From contig CAZOXZ010000129.1 in assembly GCA_964583865.1 (NCBI GenBank), positions 1 through 7,051 on the forward strand: a stretch of 7,051 nt of DNA, given 5' to 3'. Position numbers and translations under genes: made by a program. Below, in pieces: positions 1 through 6,163 of the stretch (the first letter of the stretch is position 1; every line of letters starts with the position of its first letter). The notes under the pieces are model-generated. The model did not search any database. It saw only the letters and a program-made list of their open reading frames with translations, and had not been told where the DNA came from. Source of the stretch: DASSBG01 sp964583865. GTDB lineage: Bacteria > Pseudomonadota > Gammaproteobacteria > Xanthomonadales > Rhodanobacteraceae.

Positions 1-56
1 ATCGGTCTCAAAATGGCTGTGCCTCGCTCACATGGTTCCTACCGCCCAGGCTCCTA
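1..56 (-). repeat. REP-like intergenic repeat, copy A (window edge)
   Basis: Read on the minus strand, this segment starts TAGGAGCCTGGGCGG and ends in ACCGAT at the window edge. The same 14-base block AGGAGCCTGGGCGG and the same final CCGAT occur at equal spacing at the other end of the window (6996-7051, plus strand), so the two copies are inverted. Between the conserved ends the copies are only weakly similar. A TAGGAGC start with a CGAT end resembles the GTAGGAGC...CGAT class of REP-type elements common in pseudomonads and xanthomonads. That family assignment is inference. The element may continue beyond the window. Confidence 0.45.
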
Positions 57-200
57 GCTCAATTGACCATCAAGCACTTCACCGGTATCGATACGGATCG
101 TTGCTTCGTCTCTGCCATACTTCGCATGGAAATGCGGCGGCGCATGGTCGTTGTAATACAGCGCAATGACAATACCGAAGAAGCGGCTCAGCTCAGGCAC
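54..200 (-). pseudogene. Truncated DUF4160-family protein (48 aa)
   Basis: The 48-residue product begins MPELSRFFGIVIAL, contains the family hallmark DHAPPHFHAKYG (about residues 18-29) and an acidic segment after it, and stops at GEVLDGQLS. This is a clear DUF4160 N-terminal half. DUF4160 proteins are usually about 80-90 residues and continue with a helical segment rich in Leu, Glu and Trp, which is missing here. The stop codon TAG is the first three bases of the neighbouring repeat, so the 3' half was probably lost when the repeat arrived or through a rearrangement there. The GTG at 198-200 is chosen because family members start at this point and an AGGTGG ribosome site lies four bases upstream (205-210). 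The reading frame extends further upstream to 314, but that extension does not look like protein. Family members often sit next to a DUF2442 gene and are discussed as toxin-antitoxin-like. Function here is unknown and it is probably inactive. Confidence 0.65.
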
Positions 201-229
201 GGAGCCACCTGGCGCCGCCCCTGTGGAAA

Positions 230-258
230 AGTATACCCGTAGCACCGGTAGCCGTCGA
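230..258 (-). promoter_or_regulatory. Possible sigma70 promoter for the DUF4160 remnant
   Basis: On the minus strand a TCGACG (-35-like, 253-258) is followed after 17 bases by TATACT (-10-like, 230-235), which matches five of six consensus bases. The predicted start near 223 gives a leader of about 23 bases to the GTG. The same region (201-289) must also hold the polA promoter. On the plus strand I see only TATACC at 232-237 without a convincing -35. Confidence 0.35.
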
Positions 259-289
259 CATGCCCCCACGATAGCAGGGCCGTGCGAGA

Positions 290-2995
290 ATGGCGGACAT
301 GGCTCATCTGACACTTATCGACGGTTCAAGCTACCTGTTCCGCGCATTTCATGCCCTGCCGCCGCTGACGAACGCCGAGGGTGAACCCACCGGCGCGCTG
401 TTCGGCGTGTTCAACATGCTGCGCGAGGTGCAGGCCGCCTCGCCTGACTACCTGGCTTTCGTGGTCGATGCCGGCGGCAAGAACTTCCGCCACGCGATGT
501 TCCCCGATTACAAGGCCAACCGGCGACCTATGCCGGACGAGCTGCGGGCGCAGATCGAACCAATGCTGGCGCTGGTCGAGGCGCTGGGCCTGCCGGTGTT
601 GCGCGTCGCCGGCGTGGAGGCCGACGATGTCATCGGCACGCTTGCACAGCAGGCGGCCGAGGCCGGCATCAAGGTCACCATTTCCAGCTCGGACAAGGAT
701 TTTGCCCAGCTGGTCGGCCCGCGCGTGACCCTGGTCAACACCATGAGTCGCACCACGCTGGACCGCGACGGCGTGATCGACAAGTTCGGCGTGCCGCCCG
801 AGGCCATCATCGATTATCTGGCGCTGACCGGCGACACCGCTGACAACGTGCCGGGCGTGTACAAGTGCGGCCCCAAGACGGCCGCCAAATGGCTGGCCAA
901 GTACGATTCGCTGGACGGCGTGATGGCGCATGCCGACGAGGTCGGCGGCAAGGTCGGCGGCTACCTGCGTGAGGCGCTGGAGCAACTGCCGTTGTCACGC
1001 GATCTGGTGACCATCAAGACCGACGTGGCACTGGAGCACAAGCCCGACGAGCTGGCGCCGCGTGCGCCCGACACCGCCCGCCTGCGCGAGTTTTACCTGC
1101 GCTACGGCTTCAAGTCCGCGCTGGCGGCGCTGGATACGACGGACGACGATCCGACAGCGAGCGACGACGCCCCCGCGACGGCAGCCGTCGAGGTTGATTA
1201 CCAGACCATCGACAACCGCGAGGCACTGGACGCCTGGTTGGAACGGCTGGCCAAGGCCGAGCTGATGGCCTTTGACACCGAAACGACCTCGCTGGATGCC
1301 ATGCAGGCCGAGCTGGTGGGCCTGTCGTTCGCCTGCGAAGCAGGCGAAGCCTGCTACATTCCGCTGGGGCATAGCGGCGAGGGCAGCGCGGCACAGCTGG
1401 CCCGCGCGGCGGTGCTGGAAGCCGTGAAGCCCTTGCTGGAAGACCCCGAGCGCCCCAAGCTGGCACAAAACGGCAAGTACGACATCAACGTGCTGGCCCG
1501 CCACGGCATCACTGTGGCCGGGCTGGCCCACGACAGCATGCTCGAGGCCTATGTCTGGAATGCCACGTCCGGGCGGCACGACATGGACACCCTGGCGCTG
1601 GGGTATCTCGGCGTCGAGACCACGAGCTACGAGGCGGTCGCCGGCAAGGGCCGCCAGCAAATTCCCTTCGCCGAGGTGGCGGTTGATGTGGCCACGGCCT
1701 ATGCCGCCGAAGACGCCGACATCACGCTGCGCTTGCACCAGCACCTGTGGCCACGGCTGGAGTCGGTGGAATCACTGCAGGCCGTCTACCGCGATATCGA
1801 GATGCCGCTGGTGCCTGTGCTGGCGCGCATGGAGCGCACCGGCGTGCTGATCGACGCCGACGAGCTGGCGCGACAGAGCAAGGCGCTGGCCGGACGCATG
1901 GAAACCATCGAGGCCGAGGCCTTCGAGCTTGCCGGCAAGGCGTTCAAGCTGGGCTCGACCAAGCAGCTTGGCGAGATCCTGTTCGAGGAACTGGGCCTTC
2001 CGGTGCACGTGAAAACCCCCAAGGGCGCGCCCTCGACCAACGAGGAGGCACTGGAAGCGATTGCCGGCGAGCATGCCCTGCCCGGCCTGGTGCTGGAATA
2101 CCGTGCGGCCAGCAAGCTGCGCTCGACCTACACCGACAAGCTGCCGCAAATGATCCAGCCGGCCACGGGACGCGTGCACACCAGCTACCATCAGGCCGTG
2201 GCCGCCACCGGCCGGCTGTCATCATCGAATCCCAACCTGCAGAACATCCCGGTGCGCACTGAAGCCGGCCGGCGCATCCGTGAGGCCTTCATTGCACCCG
2301 AAGGCTGGCGCATCATGGCAGCCGACTACTCGCAGATCGAGTTGCGCATCATGGCGCACCTGTCCGGCGATGCAAAATTGCTGGACGCATTCACCCACGA
2401 CGGCGACATCCACCGCGCCACGGCAGCCGAAGTCTTCGGCCTGGCCCCGGAAAACGTCAGCCGCGAGCAGCGGCGCGCCGCCAAGGCCATCAACTTCGGC
2501 CTGATGTACGGCATGGGGGCCTGGGGCCTGGCACGCCAGATCGGTGCCAGCCGCAGCGACGCCCAGGATTACATCAACCGCTATTTCGAGCGCTACCCCG
2601 GCGTCGAGGCCTTCATGGAACGCACCCGCGAGCGCGCCCGCCAGCTGGGCCACGTGGAGACGCTGTTCGGCCGACGGCTGTACCTCAACGACATCGGCGC
2701 ACGCAATCCGGCCCGACGCGCCGGTGCCGAGCGTGCGGCCATCAACGCACCGATGCAAGGTACGGCCGCCGACATCATCAAGCGCGCCATGATCGCGGTC
2801 GACGCCTGGACACGCACTCGCGACGACGTGCGCATGCTGATGCAGGTACACGACGAGCTGGTCTTCGAAGTGCACGAAGATGCCCTGGATACGGTGCGTG
2901 AAGCGGTGGCCGAACGCATGCGCTGTGCCGCGGAACTCGACGTGCCACTGGTGGTCGATATCGGCACGGGCGCCAACTGGGAACAAGCCCACTGA
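290..2995 (+). CDS. polA: DNA polymerase I (5' nuclease, proofreading and polymerase domains)
   Basis: DNA polymerase I fills gaps and removes RNA primers during lagging-strand synthesis and excision repair. The 901-residue product has all three domains. The 5' nuclease (about 4-280) keeps its acidic metal ligands in LIDGSSYL, GVEADDVIG (109-117), SSDKDFAQ (133-140) and GDTADNVPG (181-189). A linker rich in Asp and Ala follows (281-300). The 3'-5' exonuclease (about 303-500) keeps FDTET (D329, E331), QNGKYD (393-398) and YAAED (471-475), so proofreading looks intact. The polymerase domain has motif A DYSQIELR (679-686), motif B RRAAKAINFGLMYG (728-741, with Phe as in E. coli) and motif C VHDE (853-856). 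Length is close to the E. coli enzyme (928 aa). ATG 290 or the in-frame ATG 299 (giving MAHLTLIDG) are both possible; neither has a strong ribosome site. No terminator directly follows; a small RNA gene does. Confidence 0.97.
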   Translation: MADMAHLTLIDGSSYLFRAFHALPPLTNAEGEPTGALFGVFNMLREVQAASPDYLAFVVDAGGKNFRHAMFPDYKANRRPMPDELRAQIEPMLALVEALGLPVLRVAGVEADDVIGTLAQQAAEAGIKVTISSSDKDFAQLVGPRVTLVNTMSRTTLDRDGVIDKFGVPPEAIIDYLALTGDTADNVPGVYKCGPKTAAKWLAKYDSLDGVMAHADEVGGKVGGYLREALEQLPLSRDLVTIKTDVALEHKPDELAPRAPDTARLREFYLRYGFKSALAALDTTDDDPTASDDAPATAAVEVDYQTIDNREALDAWLERLAKAELMAFDTETTSLDAMQAELVGLSFACEAGEACYIPLGHSGEGSAAQLARAAVLEAVKPLLEDPERPKLAQNGKYDINVLARHGITVAGLAHDSMLEAYVWNATSGRHDMDTLALGYLGVETTSYEAVAGKGRQQIPFAEVAVDVATAYAAEDADITLRLHQHLWPRLESVESLQAVYRDIEMPLVPVLARMERTGVLIDADELARQSKALAGRMETIEAEAFELAGKAFKLGSTKQLGEILFEELGLPVHVKTPKGAPSTNEEALEAIAGEHALPGLVLEYRAASKLRSTYTDKLPQMIQPATGRVHTSYHQAVAATGRLSSSNPNLQNIPVRTEAGRRIREAFIAPEGWRIMAADYSQIELRIMAHLSGDAKLLDAFTHDGDIHRATAAEVFGLAPENVSREQRRAAKAINFGLMYGMGAWGLARQIGASRSDAQDYINRYFERYPGVEAFMERTRERARQLGHVETLFGRRLYLNDIGARNPARRAGAERAAINAPMQGTAADIIKRAMIAVDAWTRTRDDVRMLMQVHDELVFEVHEDALDTVREAVAERMRCAAELDVPLVVDIGTGANWEQAH

Positions 2996-3106
2996 CGCGC
3001 TTGCCGGCACCCATGACTTCTGGCCTATATGCCGGACAGCGGAACCAACACAATGTATTGATTTCAAAGCACATGAACCGGGAATAAACCCATCTGAAAC
3101 GGCGCT

Positions 3107-3136
3107 TTGAACTTTCCTTTGCCGGCCCCATCTAAT
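3107..3136 (+). promoter_or_regulatory. Sigma70-type promoter of the post-polA small RNA
   Basis: TTGAAC (3107-3112) and TCTAAT (3131-3136) are separated by 18 bases; each matches the -35 or -10 consensus at four or five of six positions. Transcription would start near 3143, at the first base pairs of the first hairpin of the RNA. No open reading frame begins downstream on this strand before the terminator at 3225-3263, so the promoter appears dedicated to a short untranslated RNA. Confidence 0.6.
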
Positions 3137-3142
3137 GTTTTG

Positions 3143-3263
3143 GACGCACGCAACGGCGTCCGGCTTCACTCACCTCCCTGAGTGGACCCAGGGGATCGCG
3201 TCCCTCCCCAGATGGCGATCCCCCGCCCCGAGAACTCCCCCCTGGTTCTCGGGGCATTTTTTT
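3143..3263 (+). ncRNA. Small RNA downstream of polA with C-rich hairpin loops (sX13-like)
   Basis: A promoter, four consecutive hairpins and an intrinsic terminator define an RNA of about 120 nt. Hairpin 1: GGACGC (3142-3147) with GCGTCC (3156-3161). Hairpin 2: CACTCA (3167-3172) with TGAGTG (3179-3184), loop CCTCCC. Hairpin 3: GGGGATCGC (3191-3199) with GCGATCCCC (3215-3223), a 15-base loop containing CCCTCCCC. Hairpin 4: the terminator, 11 bp, loop TCCCCCCTG. All stems are perfect. Three loops show CCUCC- or CCCC-type sequence, able to pair with Shine-Dalgarno regions, which suggests a trans-acting regulator of translation. Established knowledge: the position directly after polA is occupied by Spot 42 in enterics, ErsA in pseudomonads and, as I recall, sX13 in Xanthomonas. 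sX13 is a roughly 115-nt RNA with C-rich loops that affects virulence gene expression. The sX13 assignment rests on position, size and loop character, not on an alignment. The exact 5' end is uncertain by a few bases. Confidence 0.75.
3225..3263 (+). terminator. Intrinsic terminator of the small RNA
   Basis: GCCCCGAGAAC (3225-3235) pairs perfectly with GTTCTCGGGGC (3245-3255) around a nine-base C-rich loop, followed by A and seven T (3257-3263). The T run is present only on the plus strand, so it ends plus-strand transcription (the small RNA, and any polA read-through) and is not an obvious terminator for the converging dolP-side operon, whose last stop codon lies only 19 bases away. Confidence 0.9.
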
Positions 3264-3282
3264 GCCTGCGCGCCGACCCGTT

Positions 3283-3891
3283 TCAGGATGATGCTGTATC
3301 GGTGTACTCGAACAGGTTAAGCACCTGGTCCACGCCGCGCGTGTTGCGCGCGTTGTCGATCACCGCAGCCGCCTCGGCGTGGCTCACCAACCCCATCAGG
3401 TACACCTTGCCGTGGGCCACGGTGATGGACACCACGCTGGGATCGAAGCCCGGGATATCGGTGATGTCCAGCAGGCCGGTCTTGATGCGGGCGCCCAGCG
3501 CGTTGTCCTTGCGCCGCGCCCAGAATCCCTGTTCCGGCAGAATATCCAGCTGATTCACCAGCCGGCGCATGCCGATAAAGCCACTGGCCAGCTCGCCGGC
3601 CTTGCGTTTGGCGCTTTCGTCGGCCACCTCGCCGACCAGCAACACCACGCGGTTGTACACCACCACGCGGATGCGGTTGTGGCTGGCGAGCGCGCGGTCG
3701 GCCTTGATGGCGTTGGCCACCGACCACTGCAGGTTGCGGTCGTTGATGATGGTGCTGGCCGAACGCCGGTCCTGGGCCACGTTCACGCCGGTGGCGGCCG
3801 CGGCAGCCACGCCGCCCACGACAGCCGCGGTGCAGCCCGGCAGCAGCAACACCATGGCAGCCGCCAAAAGAAGGAGTCGGATGCTTTTCAT
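3283..3891 (-). CDS. dolP: Two-BON-domain outer-membrane lipoprotein (DolP/YraP-like)
   Basis: The 202-residue product starts with a lipoprotein signal: Lys2 and Arg5, a hydrophobic run, then the lipobox LPGC with the modified cysteine at residue 20. Thr at +2 fits outer-membrane sorting. An Ala/Gly/Val stretch (21-38) leads into DRRSASTIINDRNLQ (41-55), which resembles the DPRT...QVDD segment before the first BON domain of E. coli DolP. BON 1 spans about 47-117 (core VVVYNRVVLLVGEV). BON 2 spans about 127-195 (ITVAHGKVYLMGLVSHAEAA). In E. coli DolP (191 aa) binds anionic phospholipid at the division site and supports outer-membrane integrity and BamA function; the same role is inferred here. 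The gene is last in the lpoA-yraN-dolP operon, 15 bp after yraN. Its ribosome site is weak (AGGA at 3904-3907, about 12 bases before the ATG), so coupling with yraN is likely. E. coli has diaA between yraN and dolP; it is absent here. Confidence 0.88.
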   Translation of the reverse strand: MKSIRLLLLAAAMVLLLPGCTAAVVGGVAAAAATGVNVAQDRRSASTIINDRNLQWSVANAIKADRALASHNRIRVVVYNRVVLLVGEVADESAKRKAGELASGFIGMRRLVNQLDILPEQGFWARRKDNALGARIKTGLLDITDIPGFDPSVVSITVAHGKVYLMGLVSHAEAAAVIDNARNTRGVDQVLNLFEYTDTASS

Positions 3892-3906
3892 GTCGCTTGC
3901 TCGTCC

Positions 3907-4269
3907 TCAGTACGCTTCAAATGCATTGGGTATCCACTCGGGTTCGCCGTCGGCATCGCCGAAGGCCAGCACATCAAAGCGGCAAGGTTGTTGGGCGCGC
4001 TGCGGATTCGCCTGCAGATACAGACTGGCGGCGCGCACCAACTTGCGCTGTTTGCTGGCCGTCACCGAGGCCACGGCGCCACCGTAACCGCCATGCTGAC
4101 GATAACGCACTTCGATGAACACCAGCATCTCGCCCGACTCCATCACCAGATCCAGCTCGCCGTAGCGGGTGTTGAAGTTGCGTTCCACCAGCCGCATGCC
4201 CTGCGCGCGCAAGAATGCCAGCGCGCGGTCTTCGTAGCTGTCGCCAGTGGCCCGGCGCGGGGTCGTCAT
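3907..4269 (-). CDS. yraN: YraN family protein (UPF0102), nuclease-like fold
   Basis: The 120-residue product fits the UPF0102/YraN family in length and motifs: G-D-S-Y-E-D (9-14), N-F-N-T-R-Y-G-E-L-D-L-V (31-42) and F-I-E-V-R (51-55). Glu13, Asp40, Glu53 and the basic residue at 55 (Arg instead of the more usual Lys) form the pattern of a PD-(D/E)XK-type nuclease active site, so a DNA-processing activity is plausible. The family has no firmly established role in most bacteria, so none is asserted here. Its ATG overlaps the lpoA stop codon as ATGA (4266-4269) and there is no clear ribosome site of its own, so translation probably depends on ribosomes finishing lpoA. The C-terminus (DADGEPEWIPNAFEAY) carries the usual W-I-x-N-A-F ending. 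The lpoA-yraN neighbourhood is conserved across gammaproteobacteria. Confidence 0.9.
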   Translation of the reverse strand: MTTPRRATGDSYEDRALAFLRAQGMRLVERNFNTRYGELDLVMESGEMLVFIEVRYRQHGGYGGAVASVTASKQRKLVRAASLYLQANPQRAQQPCRFDVLAFGDADGEPEWIPNAFEAY

Positions 4270-6059
4270 GGATTCTGCGGCAGTGGCATGCCCGCGTCAC
4301 CGACCAGTGCGCCGGTCACGGGCGTGGCCACGCCGTTGATGAACGTGGCCCAGATGGGTGTACGCCGGATGCGGCCGAAACTGTCCATGGTCAACTGGCC
4401 GGTCGCGCCGGGGAGATAGCTGCCCGGGTGGCTGCGGAGCCAGTCAAGGTAGGGCATCAAGGCGAAGGCATCCATGCCGAAGGCAAACAACCGTGCTGCC
4501 GGCCCGCGGATGCTCGGATTCTCCTCATCCAGGCTGGCACGGTCGACAATCCCGGACTGGGCTCCGAACAACCACGGCACGTCGCAGAACACCACGCCGT
4601 CGAGGTCACGATCCAGGCCGACATTGGTCTCGCCAGCATAGATATGCGAGGTCGCAAACAAGGGCTGGGTCACCCGGGCGATGCGCAATTGCGGCACCAG
4701 CAAGCGCCCCTGGCGCGGCCCCATGGCGATGAATACGCCGGTGGCCGGCCCGGCATTGGCCAGCAAGGCCTGGATGGCACTGGCGTAATTGACCTGGGTG
4801 CGCGGCAGGGTTGCCGTGCCGGTCACCGTGCCGCCATTGCCCTCGAACTGCGCCTGGAAAGCTCCGGCGGCACGCTGCGCCCAGTCAGTATCGGCCTCGA
4901 AGATCACCGCCTGGTTCAGGCCTCGCATGCGCATGCGCATGGCCACGCGTGCGCCCTCGGCCTCGGGCGGCATGGCGAATTCGCTGCTGCCCGCAGGCGG
5001 CATGCCCTGGTCCGGATGGTTCAAAGCCAGCACCGGCACCGGCAACGCATCGCGTCGGAACACGGCCGCCACACCGGCCGACGACAGCGGCCCCACCACC
5101 AGTTCCACGCCAGCGGCCAACGCCTCGCGATAGGCCTGCAGCGCACCCATGGGGCTGCCGCCGGTATCCAGCACATCGAGCTGCATGTTCGCGGTATGTG
5201 ACGCATCCCGGGTCCAGGCCTGCATGAAACCGTCATGCACGGCCTTGCCGGCCGCCTGCAGAGCACCGCTCATGGGCAGGATCAAGGCCACTTTTTGCAA
5301 TGGCACATAGCCTTCGGCGGTAACCTTCGTATGGCCGCTCGTCGGCAACAGCGTGCCCACCGGATATTGCGGCTGCGGCATGGTCGTCGGCAAGGACTTG
5401 CCACTGGCCTCCAGGGCCTCGCTCACCCACACGCGCAACGGATCCTGTGCCCCCAGGCTGGAGGCCCTGGCCTGCAACTCGGCCGGGTCCATGCCCTGCA
5501 ACAATTGCAGCAACTGCTTTTCGTTCTGGCCGCGGTCAAAGCCGGCCAACAAGGCGTTCATGTCCATGCGCACGCGTGCCGCTTCCAGCGGTTGACCCGC
5601 GGCTGCCAGCGCACGCGCGCGCAGTTCCTGGCCACGCAAGCGCCACTTCTGCGGCAACTGGCCGGCATTGGACGTCAGCGTCAGGGCGCGCTCGACATCG
5701 CCGGCAGCCAGTGCCGCCCCGGCATTCAGCAAGTCAAACTGGATGCCCTCGGCAAAACTCAGTCCCCTGGGTTCGATACGCTGCAGAACACCGCTGGCAC
5801 GCGTCCAGTTGCCCAGCTGGCGAAAATTTTCCGCCGCATTGAGCAGATAACCATCCCGCCAGGCCTTGTATTCCCGCGCCAGACGCAGCCACTCGGCCGC
5901 CGCGGCGGCATAATCACCCTGCTGCTGTTGCGCCTCGACCCGTTGCACCGCTGCAAGCTGTGCGGTCGACGGCGCTTGTGGCACCGTGGCACAACTGGCC
6001 AGCAAGACCAGCAACAGCGGGACAAGCATCCGCAAGACAACACTTCTGTATGGCGCCAT
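4266..6059 (-). CDS. lpoA: LpoA/LppC lipoprotein, penicillin-binding protein activator
   Basis: LpoA is an outer-membrane lipoprotein that reaches through the periplasm to activate the peptidoglycan synthase PBP1A. The 597-residue product has a signal peptide with a hydrophobic core (about 11-20) and the lipobox LASC (cysteine 23). An N-terminal helical, TPR-like half follows (about 30-225), with segments such as GDYAAAAAEWLRLARE and AALAAGDVERAL. A Pro-rich linker (222-250) leads to a periplasmic-binding-protein type I fold (about 254-575) opening with VALILPMSGALQAAGKAV and containing VELVVGPLSS, PLFATSHIYAG, and LPGATGQL followed by GRIRR near the end. The ATG at 6057-6059 is chosen because AAAGGAG (6067-6073) sits seven bases upstream and the signal peptide starts there. 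The frame runs open 19 codons further upstream, but that would place an unrelated peptide before the signal. It is the first gene of a minus-strand operon with yraN and dolP and is divergent from rsmI. The (RM)3 stretch at 374-379 comes from a short tandem DNA repeat. Confidence 0.93.
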   Translation of the reverse strand: MAPYRSVVLRMLVPLLLVLLASCATVPQAPSTAQLAAVQRVEAQQQQGDYAAAAAEWLRLAREYKAWRDGYLLNAAENFRQLGNWTRASGVLQRIEPRGLSFAEGIQFDLLNAGAALAAGDVERALTLTSNAGQLPQKWRLRGQELRARALAAAGQPLEAARVRMDMNALLAGFDRGQNEKQLLQLLQGMDPAELQARASSLGAQDPLRVWVSEALEASGKSLPTTMPQPQYPVGTLLPTSGHTKVTAEGYVPLQKVALILPMSGALQAAGKAVHDGFMQAWTRDASHTANMQLDVLDTGGSPMGALQAYREALAAGVELVVGPLSSAGVAAVFRRDALPVPVLALNHPDQGMPPAGSSEFAMPPEAEGARVAMRMRMRGLNQAVIFEADTDWAQRAAGAFQAQFEGNGGTVTGTATLPRTQVNYASAIQALLANAGPATGVFIAMGPRQGRLLVPQLRIARVTQPLFATSHIYAGETNVGLDRDLDGVVFCDVPWLFGAQSGIVDRASLDEENPSIRGPAARLFAFGMDAFALMPYLDWLRSHPGSYLPGATGQLTMDSFGRIRRTPIWATFINGVATPVTGALVGDAGMPLPQNP

Positions 6060-6066
6060 GGACAAG

Positions 6067-6073
6067 CTCCTTT
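6067..6073 (-). promoter_or_regulatory. Strong ribosome binding site fixing the lpoA start
   Basis: The minus strand reads AAAGGAG here, seven bases before ATG 6059. It is the best Shine-Dalgarno sequence in the window and decides between the lipoprotein start at 6059 and the longer open frame that begins at 6116. Confidence 0.8.
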
Positions 6074-6085
6074 GCGTACCTGCCG

Positions 6086-6091
6086 ATGATA
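6086..6091 (-). promoter_or_regulatory. Possible -10 element of the lpoA-yraN-dolP operon
   Basis: TATCAT on the minus strand matches five of six -10 bases and would place the transcript start near 6079, about 20 bases before the ATG and just ahead of the ribosome site. No good -35 is seen at 16-18 bases (candidates TGTCGA and TGTGTC, 6108-6115), so this is a weak call. Confidence 0.3.
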
Positions 6092-6107
6092 ACGGATGGT
6101 GCCGGCC

Positions 6108-6135
6108 TCGACACATTCCGCCCAGCCATTACACT
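6108..6135 (+). promoter_or_regulatory. Probable sigma70 promoter of rsmI
   Basis: TCGACA (6108-6113, five of six -35 bases) and TACACT (6130-6135, four of six -10 bases) are 16 bases apart. The predicted start near 6142 gives a leader of about 22 bases with AAGG (6152-6155) eight bases before the rsmI ATG. The -35 overlaps the position where an lpoA -35 would be expected on the other strand, so the two directions may compete. Confidence 0.45.
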
Positions 6136-6163
6136 GGCTCACTGGCCATGCAAGGTTTGTCCC

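Noticed and set aside
1..56. Terminal inverted repeats of a transposon spanning the window
   Set aside because: The genes between the repeats are all core housekeeping genes with no transposase or integrase, and the centres of the repeats diverge; a dispersed repeat family explains it better.
3004..3035. Hairpin CCGGCA/TGCCGG after the polA stop
   Set aside because: Only six pairs with a 20-base loop and no T run, so it is not a convincing terminator for polA.
2996..3142. Possible small protein gene between polA and the small RNA
   Set aside because: Short open frames exist but none has a ribosome site or protein-like composition; apart from the promoter at 3107-3136 I see nothing in this stretch.
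2222..3169. Long minus-strand open frame (315 codons) antisense to the polA 3' end and the small RNA promoter
   Set aside because: It is a mirror of the strongly conserved polymerase domain in GC-rich DNA, has low-complexity His/Val/Ala-rich composition, and has no ribosome site or recognisable motif.
4215..5201. Long plus-strand open frame (328 codons) across lpoA
   Set aside because: It is antisense to a clear LpoA gene, and its Arg/His/Gly/Gln-rich composition is typical of shadow frames in GC-rich sequence.
6060..6116. N-terminal extension of lpoA to ATG 6116
   Set aside because: It would put 19 unrelated residues before a clear lipoprotein signal, and the strong ribosome site fits only ATG 6059.
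5960..6163. N-terminal extension of rsmI
   Set aside because: The family starts at MPQETGTLAVV (6164). The extension runs through the lpoA start on the other strand and is not RsmI-like.
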